Part shown: positions 1 through 10,999 of the stretch, in pieces | Layout: every line of letters begins with the position of its first letter | Numbering within the stretch: position 1 is the stretch's first letter | NCBI GenBank assembly: GCA_022496205.1 | Contig: WTXD01000080.1 | Location: 36,430-100,429 of the forward strand | Direction: 5' to 3' | From: Gloeopeniophorella convolvens | Taxonomy: Eukaryota > Basidiomycota > Agaricomycetes > Russulales | DNA: 64,000 nucleotides | Program-made: the position numbers and the translations under genes | The notes under the pieces: generated by a model | Database searches by the model: none | What the model saw: the letters and a program-made list of their open reading frames with translations, nothing else | Told to the model about the DNA's origin: nothing

Positions 1-2520
1 ACTCGCAACTGATACCGGTGAGCAGAGCGTCAGGTCAAGCGAGCGCTGGGAAGTCGGCGCGCGCCGCACGCACCTTCATCAAGGCGCCAGTCTCGTAATC
101 CTGACGAAGGTCCGCTTCGGATACGCTGACGTCCTACGCATTATCACTAGTGAGCGTCCCGCAGAGTCGCAGTATCAAAAAAATTGCAGGGGGCACTCAC
201 GGCCTTGCGTTTAGAGCCGGCCACTGGGATCACAACTTTGGCGCTCTCGTCGTCCCGCAACAGTTTTTTCCATTCTCTGATTAGCGGGCCTGCCTTCCTT
301 TGGATCGTGCTATTCTTTGGTAGTGTGTGGTCTTCGAACGACTTTTCGTCGAACTCTTCGCGGAACGCGCTTGCTTCGAGCTGCGCATAATGAAAGGCCA
401 GCGCTGACGCCGCACAAACACGTCAGACGGCGCTCGAGATACACGGGCAAAACCCACCGGGGTTGGGATAGGAGTCAGGCGGGTATGCGCCGTTCTTGAT
501 TGCAAGCTTGGAGATAAACGATTTCGCGGCGTCTACAAGTTCCTTCCCCGCTACATGTGGTGTACGTAGATCAGCCAAGGTGTAGTTCGATGAAGATATT
601 CCGATATAGAGTACCTCTGGAGTTCTCCTCGACTGGCGCAGAACGTATGTCATCTGCGAAAGGCAGTGGAATCAGGTGGAAGCCACCCGGTTCGGCCCAC
701 CCTTGGCCCTCGCCCTCTTCCTGGGGCAGCAGCGCGCAGAACGTCGGCACGGAGTTGCTTCGCGTGAGCGCGCGTACGATACCGATCTTGCCCTTCTCCA
801 CCATAGAAGAGAGAAGCGCCGTGAAAGTGCGCCGACTGCCGGCGTATGCGCCTTCGTCCGGGTAGATGAAGGTGGAGTGTTTTATATTGTCTTCAAAGGC
901 GAGCTCGGAACGATCTTTGAAGCCAAGGAGCTTGAGGCTGGGCTCAAGATCAAACGTCCGAAGGGAGCGCACTTCCTCCACGGTGTAGAAGACCTAGGGG
1001 TGGGTGATATCCGTAAGAAAGAATGCACAAAGGACGGGCGGTTGATGCTTACGCGCCGACCAGGGCGCACGGAGCGGGTGCTGAAGCCATGCTCCTGAGT
1101 GTCATCTCCCCCGCCAACCGCATTCAAGTCTATGCCAAACAGTACGCTGCTCTTGTCCACGTTTGTTTCTCGCTCCTTTGACGCCCACGGATGATGAGCC
1201 ATATGACCGCTCTGCTCGCGGTCGCTCACGTACCTCATCCACATATGTCGTTCGGCTCTCCGCAACCTCCATTCGGTCTCCTAAATCCACGAAGTGCCTA
1301 TATGCACCCCTCTTCTGCTCTGTCACAAGACCATAGCCCTTGATACCGATGATAAGGTCTGGGGCGAGCTCAAATGGGATGCTGAACAACGCGCGTTTAG
1401 GAACCTCGTGAAAGCGCATTTGCTCGAGCAATTCATCGAGACGGGATATGGAAAGTGCGACAGGAAGTGACCCTGAGTTGGCATCTGGAGGGTCGTCTAT
1501 ATCATCTGAGACGAGAACTCCCTGTCCCCCGGGTTAGGCAGAGGAGTGCATAGACGGCAATATGCACGTACTGCCCAGAATTTGTGTGGGTAGAACGGGC
1601 TGCTGTCCTCGCTTATAAAGAACGGTTCAACTGTGGTGCCCCCTTGTAGCAGATCCTAATCAAAATGCCATCAGGGTAGGAGTGTAAGGTGGGAGGTCGT
1701 CTCGCTCACAACCAACGTTGTACGTGCAGAAGTTGTGAGCCGCGGATTGTGCGAAGACGCAAGCGGGTCATCGTTGTCCGTTATCAAAAAGATGCGCTTT
1801 GTTGCCGTCTTCGGTGCACTGGGAAAGCAAGCTAGCGGATAGGCTTCGGTGGCTGGAGCCGGGAAGTTCGACGTACCCATCCCGCAGAATCCAGTTGCAA
1901 CTTGTGAAGACGTCTCCAACTGGGATGTGCTTCTCTGTCGGTGGGTAAGTTTCACGAAGTAGGTCAGGGTTTTCGCGAGCCTCTAGAATATTGATAAGCT
2001 CAGGGGGAAGCCCGAAGACGGATGCCGCCAACCGTCAATCAGCTGGGTAAGGTCCAAAATTGTTGGTGCTTTAATGGTAGCTATTGGTTGGTACACGAAT
2101 GTTCCCTTCTTGATTTCTGAGCCTGTACCATTCTCGTTTCTCTTAGTCTGTGAGATCCGTTCGTCACATGGTGCCGTCCAAGACGAGCGAGAGGCACACC
2201 GTATTATAGAACATGATGCCGACAGAGTCGCTAGGCCCGACTACGACCTTTGTCTTCTGTATCTGCACTGCAGCATCAAGAGCAGTCAGAAATCGAGATG
2301 TCTTGGCATTTTCATAGTTTAGGTCGTCACGCAGGGCGAGCATGGACTCTGAGCAGTCGATGGCGAACAAAATGACGTCACGCTTGCTCTCGAAGAACTG
2401 TATCATTCACAAGGTTTAGCGAGCGGTGAAGGCAGTAGTAATGTACGGGCACACCGAGTTGTCCTGGAGCTCTTCCTCCTCATCGTCATCCAGTCTATTC
2501 CAGTTGTCGTAAGGCGCCAT
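1..2520 (-). CDS. KU70: Ku70, DNA end-binding subunit (3' end beyond window)
   Basis: Ku70 pairs with Ku80 to encircle broken DNA ends for non-homologous end joining in the nucleus. The start is the ATG at 2520 (MAPYDNWNRLDDDEEEE). The next exon, about 2405-2170, carries a von Willebrand A domain (RDVILFAIDCSESM; GPSDSVGIMFYN). Further on, 2000-1680 holds FTSCNWILRDG and a KRIFLITDNDDP strand. The Ku core lies at 981-571, with LLGFKDRSEL, STFIYPDEGAY and LIPLPFADDIR. The C-terminal helical arm follows (AAKSFISKLAI, FREEFDEKSFEDHTLP, about 540-280). At the left edge ETGALMK is followed by a clean intron (73 down to 9), and bases 8-1 encode Leu-Arg, the expected beginning of the SAP domain. The gene therefore continues outside. 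No frame breaks were seen in the parts checked. It is divergent from the SDH gene. Confidence 0.93.
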
Positions 2521-2879
2521 GGCTCTTGGTTCTCTTGGGGATGTCGGTGAAAGGTAGTCTTCGCTTGGACTTGAGGCTTCGCTTTGGAGACTTAGGTGTA
2601 GAAATTTCTCAGAGGAGCTTCGATGCTATCGCAAGGGAGGCAGATGGGTGTATTTACTGAAGTTTTGTGAAGAGCGATGACCGCGGCGCGTCGTGGCAGT
2701 CGGACGCGCTGTGGAAGTGAAGGCACGTGCGGGTATGCGTGACGGCGTTGCACGTGAAAGCACGTGAATGTCGGGAAAGGCAGGCGGAGTTTGGCGGTCG
2801 TCCCCGGTCGTCCCGCTCACCAGCCTGTTCACCCCCTTCAACCTTCTCCTCGATCGGCGTCGTCGAACCCACTCTCAAC
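2521..2879. promoter_or_regulatory. Divergent promoter region, KU70 / SDH3
   Basis: This 359-bp gap lies between two divergent start codons and must hold both promoters and 5' leaders. No gene is supportable here. The short frames on both strands lack recognisable motifs. I see several GGCACGTGC/GCACGTGA-like E-box cores around 2724-2768, but their function is not established by sequence alone. Confidence 0.5.
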
Positions 2880-3647
2880 ATGAATTGTACTCGTGCCGTC
2901 GGCTTTGGACCAGCTTTGCGAAGTGCCGCATTTGCTCCTAAGCTCGGTATGTCAAGTTTGGCGCACCTGCAAATCCTAGTGACCTGCTTAACGCCTCACG
3001 TCAGCCCGCAATCCCGCTGCCCTCCGCTCCTCTGCCCTCAGACGGTGAGATGGCTCGCCTGATCTATCTTCTCCTAGATTTTCTTACCACTGCTACTTGG
3101 CAGCTCCGTGCAGACACAGTCCTTGAAGCCCGATGATGCCACTGTCATCCTGAACACCCAGCGTCTCAAGCGTCCCTCAAGCCCTCATTTCACCATTTAC
3201 CAGCCTCAACTCACATGGCTTGGATCTATCGCCAACCGTGTCACCGGAACTGGGCTTTCAGTCTGTGCGTGTACTTTACCTCCTGTCCCACAGGGGGTTT
3301 GCTAACCGCCTGCCGCAAATAGTACTGTATGGCTTTTCTCTGGCCTACCTCGTCGCACCAAGCACCTTCAGCAGCGCGAACATCGTCGAGGTGGTTGCTG
3401 GTCTTCCGGACGTGGTCAAGATTGCCGGAAAGACCATTCTCGCGGCGCCGTTCGCTTTCCACTCGCTCAATGGTCTGCGTCACCTCGCCTGGGACACTGG
3501 AAAATGTGCGCTATCTCTGTACCCCCGTACTCCAATGGGAGGCTGACCGAATCAAATTCAGTCCTTTCTTTGAAGGGGGCGTACCGTACAGGATACGCTG
3601 TCCTTGGCGCGACTGCGGTCAGCACCGTCGTGCTCGTACTGCTTTAG
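2880..3647 (+). CDS. SDH3: Succinate dehydrogenase cytochrome b subunit
   Basis: This is a membrane-anchor subunit of mitochondrial complex II that helps bind heme b and ubiquinone. Exon 1 (2880-2946) begins [15 protein letters not shown], an Arg-containing targeting-type leader. Later exons give the family signature [20 protein letters not shown] and [12 protein letters not shown]. These are followed by a hydrophobic segment ([11 protein letters not shown]) and [16 protein letters not shown], with the His expected near heme and quinone. The last exon (from about 3565) continues [15 protein letters not shown] and ends in a short hydrophobic helix before TAG at 3645-3647. At least four introns interrupt it. 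The joins GLS|V and TGK|FLSLKG keep frame. Length and order match fungal SdhC/Sdh3 proteins. Confidence 0.93.
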
Positions 3648-4718
3648 GGAACTGTCTTGCCACCAACTCGTAGTGAACTTTGTGTAGACTGGCACGGATG
3701 AGTGAATCGAACAACATTGCGTGGTATCGAAGCTTTTGGCATCTGTGTGTTTCGCTGTTACCTCTGAACATCACCATCGTCGTGCTCAGGGCTTCTTAGC
3801 TCACCACGGACGGAAAGAGTAACACATCCACCTCAGCTTCAGCTCGTATTTGTCGAAGGGATACGGACGTTGCCATTATCGACTGCCATACGCCAACCAT
3901 ACTTACTACATCATGTGTACTCATAAACCCAAGACCCAACCGCGAGCCTGAACTGACACATAGGCCACTCTTCGGGGTGCTGCAGGCATGTACATCCGAC
4001 ATCAAGATTGGTAGACTATTTTATCCCTCCAGCTCCTGTGTGCGCATACTGCCCCACGCTTGCTCGGTCCGCCGAAGATGATCAGAACATTAGCGACGTT
4101 GCCAGTGAGCCCGTCCTCACGTGTATTTTCTTCGCGATGTCCGACTCACCATCCGACAGATGCCTACCACCGATATCATTGGGATCAAGTGGGAATGCTT
4201 TCTGGGCACAAATTCTCCGGTACCAACTGGCAGACTCGACGCAGCGTCTTGCTGGGGTGCGCTAGCGCCCGAGATGCAGCTTGCTCCCCCGCCGCGCGCG
4301 CTGCTATACGACTCGTCCCGCTCGGTGTAATCGAACCCGCGCACCCGAGGCCACCCGCGGTACTGCCCGCTGCGACACGGGCACTGTGTGTGTGCGCATA
4401 CATGACCACGGCAAGTGCGGTGCAACGGCCCGGTGGAGAGGTACCGCGAGACGCTGCGCGTATGCAAATCAGGGGAGAGGAGTCGAGGGTGACTGGATGG
4501 TGAGACCCTCGGTGCCTGGGCAAGCGAAGCGTCGATTCGACACGCCATAGAGTTTCATAGGCGTGCATCAATCATGCAAGTCACTCGAAATGTCCTATGG
4601 CATTGAAAGCCAGGAGTCAAAGCGAGTAGTGCATACGGTATATCACAACATCATGTTCAATGCATCCCATGAACGATCGTACAGCCTGCGATGGGATAAT
4701 GCTAAGCCATCTAGATAA
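3648..4718. other. Intergenic, no supportable gene
   Basis: About 1.07 kb lies between the 3' ends of SDH3 and the glutaredoxin gene, so it holds two 3' UTRs and terminators. Open frames at 4117-4571 overlap on both strands in a GC-rich patch (4250-4520), but none shows a recognisable domain, a convincing start context or splice structure. I treat them as chance frames. Confidence 0.5.
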
Positions 4719-5542
4719 CTACGCAGAGATGGTCTCCGCAAGCTCCCCGCTATCTGCCATCTCAGTGACAACGTCGAGGCCTCCGACGAAGTCGCCTTTG
4801 ATAATCAACTGAGGAAACGTGGGCCAGTTGTTGACTTTTTTCAGGCCTGCAATACCACATGATCAGACTTAAAAGAGACCGGAAATATATCCGATCAACT
4901 CACCCTGCCGAACAGAATCATCGGTGAGGATATCGAAGTGAGTGAACTCGACCTTTCTGTCGCGGAGCAACGCGACCATGCGCCGAGAGAAACCGCAGCG
5001 CGGCGCGTCTGGCTCCCCCTTCATAAAGAGAACGACGTCTGACTTGCGCATGAGACCGTTAAGACGCTGGTGGAGCTCCTCATCAGTCTCGACCTTCTCT
5101 GCGGCGGCTGGTGACTGGTCGGTATGCGCGAGTGGTGCGGGTGTACCAGGTGCACGGACGTGCTTAGCGATGGCCTGAGTGAGAGCAGACGCATCTGCGC
5201 CGGATATGCGCTCCAGTAGTGTATGTCCCTGAGTAGACGCGTGAGAGGTGAAGATGGAGGGATTGTCACAGGGTGGCGTACCCGGAGCACGATAAAGGTA
5301 GGCACGGCCTCAATGCCGAACGATTCGGAGATGTCGCTGAACTCCTCTGCCTCTATCTGGAGGGCCAGCACGGTGGGGTACTTGCGTGCAAGCTCGCTGA
5401 CGACCTCGTTCATCTGGGCGCACGGCGCGGCCCAAGGCGCCCAGAAGTTAAGTAGGGAGACGCGCTGAAGGTCTCTGGAGAGCAGGTCCTGGAAGTTCTC
5501 TACGGAGGTGACGACATGGAAGTTTCCCGGGAGTGCGGCCAT
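4719..5542 (-). CDS. GRX4: Monothiol glutaredoxin (Grx3/Grx4 type)
   Basis: This is a cytosolic/nuclear iron-sulfur cluster binding glutaredoxin, involved in iron sensing and delivery. The ATG at 5542 gives [17 protein letters not shown]. Residues 1 to about 100 form a thioredoxin-like domain with the site WAPWAAPC (second Cys only, usual for this family) and [12 protein letters not shown]. After a linker (about 5225-5060) comes a glutaredoxin domain, [20 protein letters not shown], with the CGFS active site, then the last exon [27 protein letters not shown] and a stop at 4719. Two introns are clear: one after FIVLR, and one after DDSVRQG ending ...ttgcag. There is one thioredoxin and one Grx domain, the standard fungal layout. 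It is divergent from HUS1 with a 270-bp gap. Confidence 0.94.
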
Positions 5543-5812
5543 GGTGAACGGAGTGTATGATAGTAGAGGGAGGAGGACGAGAGCGATGGCCGAGGACGGA
5601 GCTGACTGAGAGCTGTCGGCGGCGGTCGCACAAGATTGCGCACACAGCGGATGATCTAATCAGATATTCACACCGCTGGCCATGGCCCAATCGCGGCGTC
5701 CAAATCATGCGCGTCACTCGTCCGCGTCATCTGACACGCGTCCCTCTGCGCGTCGCCGCGTCCGAGCAAAGCTGTTCCGCGTTCCGTCACCTGCCCGCCC
5801 TCATAGGCTCTC
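5543..5812. promoter_or_regulatory. Divergent promoter region, GRX4 / HUS1
   Basis: This short gap separates two outward-reading start codons, so both promoters lie within 270 bp. No coding feature is seen. A pyrimidine-rich tract precedes the HUS1 start. Confidence 0.5.
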
Positions 5813-6962
5813 ATGCGCTTCCGCGCCACCATCCAAAATGTTCAAACCTTTTATCGTGAGTGTATACAATATAGCTGGAAATGCGCTAAATCATAATTAG
5901 GCTTAATACAGACAGTCGAGAAGCTGCAGAAGAAATGCATCATCAAGTTCAGCGACACCGCCATGCGTATCATCTGCAACAACGAAGAAGGCGGAGTACA
6001 GGTCTGGTCGTGCGTTGTTCGTTTCTTTGCTCGTTCCTTGCGCCACCTGATTATTCTTAGGAAGATTCGGGTAGATGCGCTATTTACGGACTACCGCATT
6101 CTCTCCCATTCCAACAATGAAATCACGCTCAATCTACCCACCGAGGCACTCTCCACAGCTCTACGATCTGCCGCTGCAGAGCACACAGGGGCGAATGAGG
6201 TCGTAATGAAGCTCGCAAAGAAGAACAATATCCCTGTGCTGAGCTTTGAGATCTTCGGGACAACAAACATGGGCCGCCGGGTTAAGGTCGCCCACGACGT
6301 GCGAATAGAAGTGATGAAGCCCGCGGACGTCGCTCTCCTGACGGAACCGCGGTGTCCCGAGCCTGACGTACATCTTTTCATCTGTGCCTGTATGCGTTCA
6401 TGCACATACATCTCCAGGTTCAAATCATGCTTCCGCCCCTTGCCAAGATGCGCACAGTCGTCGAACGCATGCGTACACTCTCAGACATCATTGCCGTTCG
6501 GGCCAACTCTTCGGGTTGTCTTCAGCTTTCGGCGAGCACCGAGGTCGTAAAGGCCGATATCACTTGGAACAATTGCACCCACCCACGGATGTGTGAGTGA
6601 CACTTGGCGCACGCTTCGTAAAGCCCTGACACCCTCTTCTAGCTGCAGACGGTGCATCACAGGCTAATCCTGATGCAGAAGACGACGACAATGGTGAGGA
6701 TCACGAAAAGCCCGACCCACAGCAACTTTTCAGCGTGCTTGTGCATACGCGGAGTTTCTTGAAGTTCCTGAACGCACACACTGTGTCAAAAACGACGATT
6801 GCATGTGAGCGAGGACCATCCTTCATCTTGGCACCCTGACAACATTGCGTATTCCCAGGTATATGCCAAGGACATTGTCTGATCTTATTCGTCTACATCG
6901 GGGACTCCGCGGATGTCGGTGGCGTCCTGACATTTTATATTCCCTCCGTACTCAATGACTGA
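5813..6962 (+). CDS. HUS1: HUS1, 9-1-1 checkpoint clamp subunit
   Basis: Hus1 forms the Rad9-Rad1-Hus1 ring loaded at damaged DNA to activate checkpoint kinases. The start is the ATG at 5813 (MRFRATIQNVQTFY). A later in-frame-looking ATG at 5838 is in another frame and loses the family's MRF start. The first intron (gtgagt to attag) joins FY|RLIQTVEKLQKK. Then come CIIKFSDTAMRI, EEGGVQVWS, FTDYRILSHSNNEITL and the centre MGRRVKVAHDVRIEVM. An intron inside PEPD|VQIMLPPL follows, then TVVERMRTLSDIIAV and KADITWNNC. The final exon gives GHCLILFVYIGDSADV and LTFYIPSVLND, the typical Hus1 C terminus, ending with TGA at 6960. All joins checked keep frame, and the gene appears intact. Confidence 0.94.
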
Positions 6963-7209
6963 CCGACTGACCGTATGTAACGAGATGGGGCAACAGATGA
7001 CTGTATCATACTGTATAGAATACATTATTCCGAATGAGACCCGGGACAATTGTCTCACAGAGATGAAATGCCAGGCGAAGCCGGTACTGAGTAGCATTAG
7101 GACCAGAACCCAGGGAGTAAATGTGACCACGAACGAATGTCCCACCGAACAAGCGCCAACGACAACCCTCTAGCCCGACCTAACCCACTTTCTGGACCAT
7201 CCCATCCTA

Positions 7210-7794
7210 TCACTCCGCAAACAAAGCCGGAAGATCACTCATTTCGAGTAACACCACGCCGGCTTCCTCTAGCTCGGCCTCTATCTCGGCCTCAACCTCC
7301 TGTGCGGGTGTGACAGTGCCGCCCGCCCATATTTCTTCCCGGTCATAAGTCGCGTGCGCGCCGCGGATGAGCAGAACGCTGTTCCCGCGGCCAAGCGCAG
7401 CGCTGCACGTCGCGCGCACGCAGAAGTCGCTCTGCAACCCGACGACGACAAGCTCCGCGTCGCGCGCGACGAGCGTGCCGAGTGGCGTGCCAGCGAACGC
7501 GTTGTTCTTCCGCTTATCCAAGACAGGCTCACCCGGAGCGGGCTCCAGCGCTAGCGCGTGCCCGGGGGCGCCTGGCTCGTCCACGTCGCCTGTGCCGCCG
7601 CAGTGCCGCACGTGCACGATGAGTGGCGGGTGTACTGCGCTGCGGGCGGTGGCGAGGACGCGTTCGAGGTTCGCGCGCACCATGACTGCAGCGGGAACGC
7701 CGCGCTCGCCGAGGATGCCGACTTGGGCGGCGAGAATGAGGAGCACGCAGTGCGGCTTAGAGAGCTCGAAGGGTTCGGGATGCGTCAAGGACAT
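7210..7794 (-). CDS. Isochorismatase-fold hydrolase, catalytic Asp apparently lost
   Basis: A single-exon product of about 194 residues with the isochorismatase-like cysteine hydrolase fold. I chose the ATG at 7794 (MSLTHPEPFELSKP), though the frame stays open upstream to 7881. Family landmarks are the first beta strand (HCVLLILAAQVG), the Lys strand (PVLDKRKNNAFAGTPLG) and the nucleophile loop GLQSDFCVRATCSAALG with Cys, then LLIRGAHATYD. In active members the first strand ends in an Asp just before the Met/Ala-Gln; here the matching position reads Ala (LILAAQ). The Asp-Lys-Cys triad is therefore incomplete. The fold is retained but ordinary amidase or isochorismatase chemistry is doubtful. 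The substrate is unknown. Neighbours give no pathway hint. Confidence 0.82.
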   Translation of the reverse strand: MSLTHPEPFELSKPHCVLLILAAQVGILGERGVPAAVMVRANLERVLATARSAVHPPLIVHVRHCGGTGDVDEPGAPGHALALEPAPGEPVLDKRKNNAFAGTPLGTLVARDAELVVVGLQSDFCVRATCSAALGRGNSVLLIRGAHATYDREEIWAGGTVTPAQEVEAEIEAELEEAGVVLLEMSDLPALFAE

Positions 7795-8513
7795 GGTGCG
7801 CTGATGGTAGGTACGAGGTGAACGCGGGCCGCTGCCTGCGCGGCGAGGCGCGCGGTGAGTCCACTGAGATGCCCCGCGCACTGAATGCAGATTGTACAGT
7901 CATGCTACATGCGGCGGCAATGCCGCTTTCGACGCCGTCCCTAATTTACGCGCGCGTGCAATCGCGCCAGCTGCACGTGCATCCTGCATCCTCTGCTACA
8001 CGCCGCTTGGTACTGCGCGACCCGCGGCAGCACAGAGGTCCCCGGTCCCAGTGCATCCTGAAAGGACCCCCAAAATGTATCGCGAAAGTTGATGTTCGCC
8101 GCCAAGCAAGCCGTGTGTCCAGCCGAGCACCCTCAACGTGTCAGATATTTTTTCCGAGTGCCTGCGATCACGTAATTATAGGGCTCGAGCCGCGATGGCA
8201 CGCCGCCGCGTACAAGAGTTCCAGAATGGCTCATTCGTGAAAACACTAGTGTGGCAGCTCGGATTGGGGGGGGGGAGGGCATCGGCCTCGTGCAGTCGGA
8301 TGTGCTGGTTTTGAAACACAGGTTCCAACGGGCTATGTAGAAGACAATTCTTGGGATAGGCTGCCATGACAGCATCGGGCAGGATCGGATGGCGAGTGGA
8401 ATTTCGAACTTTGTGAGGGCGTGTTGGACCGCGTGGGTGCCAGCACGGTGTGATCGTGATCAAAATCACAAGCTACCGAATATACGATCCTAGCCCAATC
8501 CTGCGGATGACAC
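7795..8513. other. Intergenic, no supportable gene
   Basis: About 720 bp holds the promoter of the isochorismatase-fold gene and the 3' flank of the DUF6535 locus. There is a run of Gs at about 8268-8277. Overlapping short frames on both strands carry no recognisable motif. Confidence 0.45.
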
Positions 8514-10686
8514 TCATGGGTCGGCTGTATGCCTAACCTGTCCGTTGTCCCCCGGCGATTGCATACCGGCTCCTGTGGTGTCTGGCCTCCTACTCGGTTC
8601 GAGGGTCCCGCCGTTACTACCCCTGACATTTCCTATCGCTCGGCGCTCGCCGCCCAGTTCCCTCATGGGAACGCCAAAGTCATCGGTGATGTACGCCAAT
8701 GCGTCGAGCAATTGTGTGAAGCCACGCCCAAGCGTACGGTGGTAGACATTTCTGATGCTCTGAGGCGTCGTGGATTCGGGTAGAGGCTGTGGGAGACCTT
8801 GTGAGCCTTGATTGCGAACATCCGCAATTTGTGAGACCTGTTTGTAGACGTCAACGAGCGCGCGCTGGACCGGGGACGCCGCTTGCGCCCACGGTCTGCC
8901 CCAGGACAGCTCCAGCCCGAGCGTATCGAAGGCCACGAAGTCGGCAACCAGGTGCGCAACGCCGTCCGCATATGACCCGCGCAGGTGTGGGAGGAGATCC
9001 GTCACGACCCCGCAGACCAGGATGATGTGCACGTTGGTGCGCAGGTCCCCGGGCTGGTTGGCGAACTCGCGGAGAGCCGGTGGAACGTCGAGCAGCTCGA
9101 AGATCGTGCTGCGCATCTCCGCACGAATGTCCTCGTTGAGCGGGCTGATGGTCCAGTGAAAGGTATGAGCATACCCATACAGTGGGTTCATCAACGCCTG
9201 CGCAAGACGTGCCGTGGTGGCGATGCGTGGGTCAACATTTGTGCTTTGGCAGAAGATTGGTATCCACGTAGGGGCTTTGCTCAATAGAGGCTCAAGGTTT
9301 GGGATCAGCACGCGCAGTGCACCATGCTGCTGGATCGGAGAGGCCAGCGCAAGATCCCATGTTGCGCGCAGGCACACCGCCGCGCGCTGCGACGCCACGG
9401 AGGCAGGGAGCTCCCCGCCTTGCTTGCAGGTGTCGAACAGCTGGAGTAATGCGTCTGACAGTTCCCTAACGCGGTCCTTCACGAGGCCGTGCAGTGCGGA
9501 CGCTGCGCCGCAAGTGTCGGCGACGGCGTGAACTGCGTCAAAGAAATCCTCGTATTCTTGATCCGTCTCCAGTGCGTCAAACTCCCAGCAGAGTGCAGGA
9601 CTCATGCGGTCTTCGTCGAGTTCGAGTGCTGGCCTGCACCACCCTCAACTACACCCTTCATGTTTTGCGAAAACCGCCCGTGATAGTTGGCCCACCAGAG
9701 GCTCCAGTTGGGCTCCCGCATGATAACGCGACATTGGAGAAGGTGGCAGATCCAGCGGACATTGTAGGGTATCATGACGGGGATGAGCGTGAGGCGCCAA
9801 AGGACAGGCGACAATGGGTCTGATATGGGCTGTTCAGGAACACGAGAGGGAGCACGGACAATAACATGTATATCCCTGTGATTCCTGAAACGCAGGCGAC
9901 GACGACGTAGGCTACAGTGTGGCTGTTGGGGAAGAGAAACTCGACCATTCCGGCTAGGAACAGGAAGACGGAGACATGCAGAATGGCTGGGACGAGCTCG
10001 AGGGTCTTGGATATGTGCGAGTTCACGACACCTTCGAATATGAAGGCGCGCAGGCGCGCACGGGTGTAAGGGTCGGAATGGTTGCCAGGGTGGGCAGCTT
10101 GCACATACTTCCGAGCCCACTGCTGCATGAGCGTAGCACCAAGCGCGCAAGTCAGGCTCAGGCAAAGACTTAGAAACCAAAGAATGTTGACACGAATTCC
10201 AGACGACGGCGTCTTGAAGATGGCAACGAGGGTGGAAGGGAAGAGGAGGTGTTGGGATTGGACAGCTGCTGCGAGATTTGTGTGAGGAGAAAGACGGTCG
10301 TGTCTCCGGAGTCCGGCTGCAGAAGCTTGTAGCTTTCAATGATGAAAGCAGCGACCATCGTTGAGAATAACCCAGTCTGTCACCGGTGTCAGGATTCTGT
10401 GTATAAGTGGGAAGGACAACATACGTCAGGATGTAGATACTCACGAAAATAAGGACTCCATCCGCGTCAGCCTTCCAAGTCTCCGCCAACTCCTTGTCAT
10501 ACGCTTCAGCCCGGTGTAGGTGCCTCAACCATAACTTCGTTAGGACTTCCTTGGGGTTCTCGCGGACACCTGCGTTAATTTTCAATGCAAAGCACGGTAA
10601 ACAGACAGCTAAGTACATACTTTCCGCAGGCATCGTGTTCGGACAGGGAATTCCTCGAATCCTTGCGGGTGACTGGGGTGAGACAT
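8514..10686 (-). pseudogene. DUF6535-type membrane protein, frame broken twice
   Basis: A member of the large Agaricomycete DUF6535 family, multi-pass membrane proteins of unknown function. Probable start ATG 10686 (MSHPSHPQGFEEFPVRTR). The family core follows: ELAETWKADADGVLIF, an intron, then TGLFSTMVAAFIIESYKLL, QPDSGDTTVFLLTQIS, ILWFLSLCLSLTCALG, ATLMQQWARKY and RARLRAFIFEGVVNSHI, plus two more hydrophobic segments (about 9980-9840). The long C-terminal region (9605-8514) is soluble and alpha-helical looking (CWEFDALETDQEYEDFFDAV). An intron from about 9674 to 9634 connects it in frame. Two one-base frame changes remain, near 10225 (after QLSNPNTSS) and near 9815 (SPYQT/PLSPVLWRL). Both lie in C-rich runs, so they may be real decay or base-calling errors. 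Confidence 0.6.
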
Positions 10687-10999
10687 GGTAGAATACGGCA
10701 AGAAGCGAGCGACTTGATTCTTCCAAGGAGAAGCACTGTCACAGGGTCAGTTACTACTACTGGTTGCTGTGTTGATGCCGGAAAAGCCCGAGCTGGAACG
10801 ATTGAATGGATTCAATGAACGTGGTTCGTGTTCAAGAGGCGCGCCGCGACAGTGACCGTGGTCTGGCAGTCTGAGGCTGGCAACCAACTGGCTGACGGCG
10901 ATCAGTCCCCCGCGAAACCCGATAACATTCGACATGGACCCATGGAAGGCGAGTCATATAAATTGGATGATCTACTCATAGGGTTTATGCGAAAGTATA

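Noticed and set aside
2164..2406. Possible separate small vWA gene at 2164-2406
   Set aside because: It joins by introns to the upstream MAPYDNW exon and the downstream Ku core, so it is part of KU70.
5838..5900. ATG at 5838 (MFKPFI) as HUS1 start
   Set aside because: The ATG at 5813 gives MRFRATIQNVQTFY and splices into RLIQTVEKL, matching the family N terminus. The 5838 ATG is out of frame with it.
9602..9605. Overlapping stop and start (ATGA) suggesting two separate genes in the DUF6535 locus
   Set aside because: A short intron (gttttcgc to gtgcag) joins YHGR to PALELDEDRMSPALCW in frame, matching the expected continuous protein.
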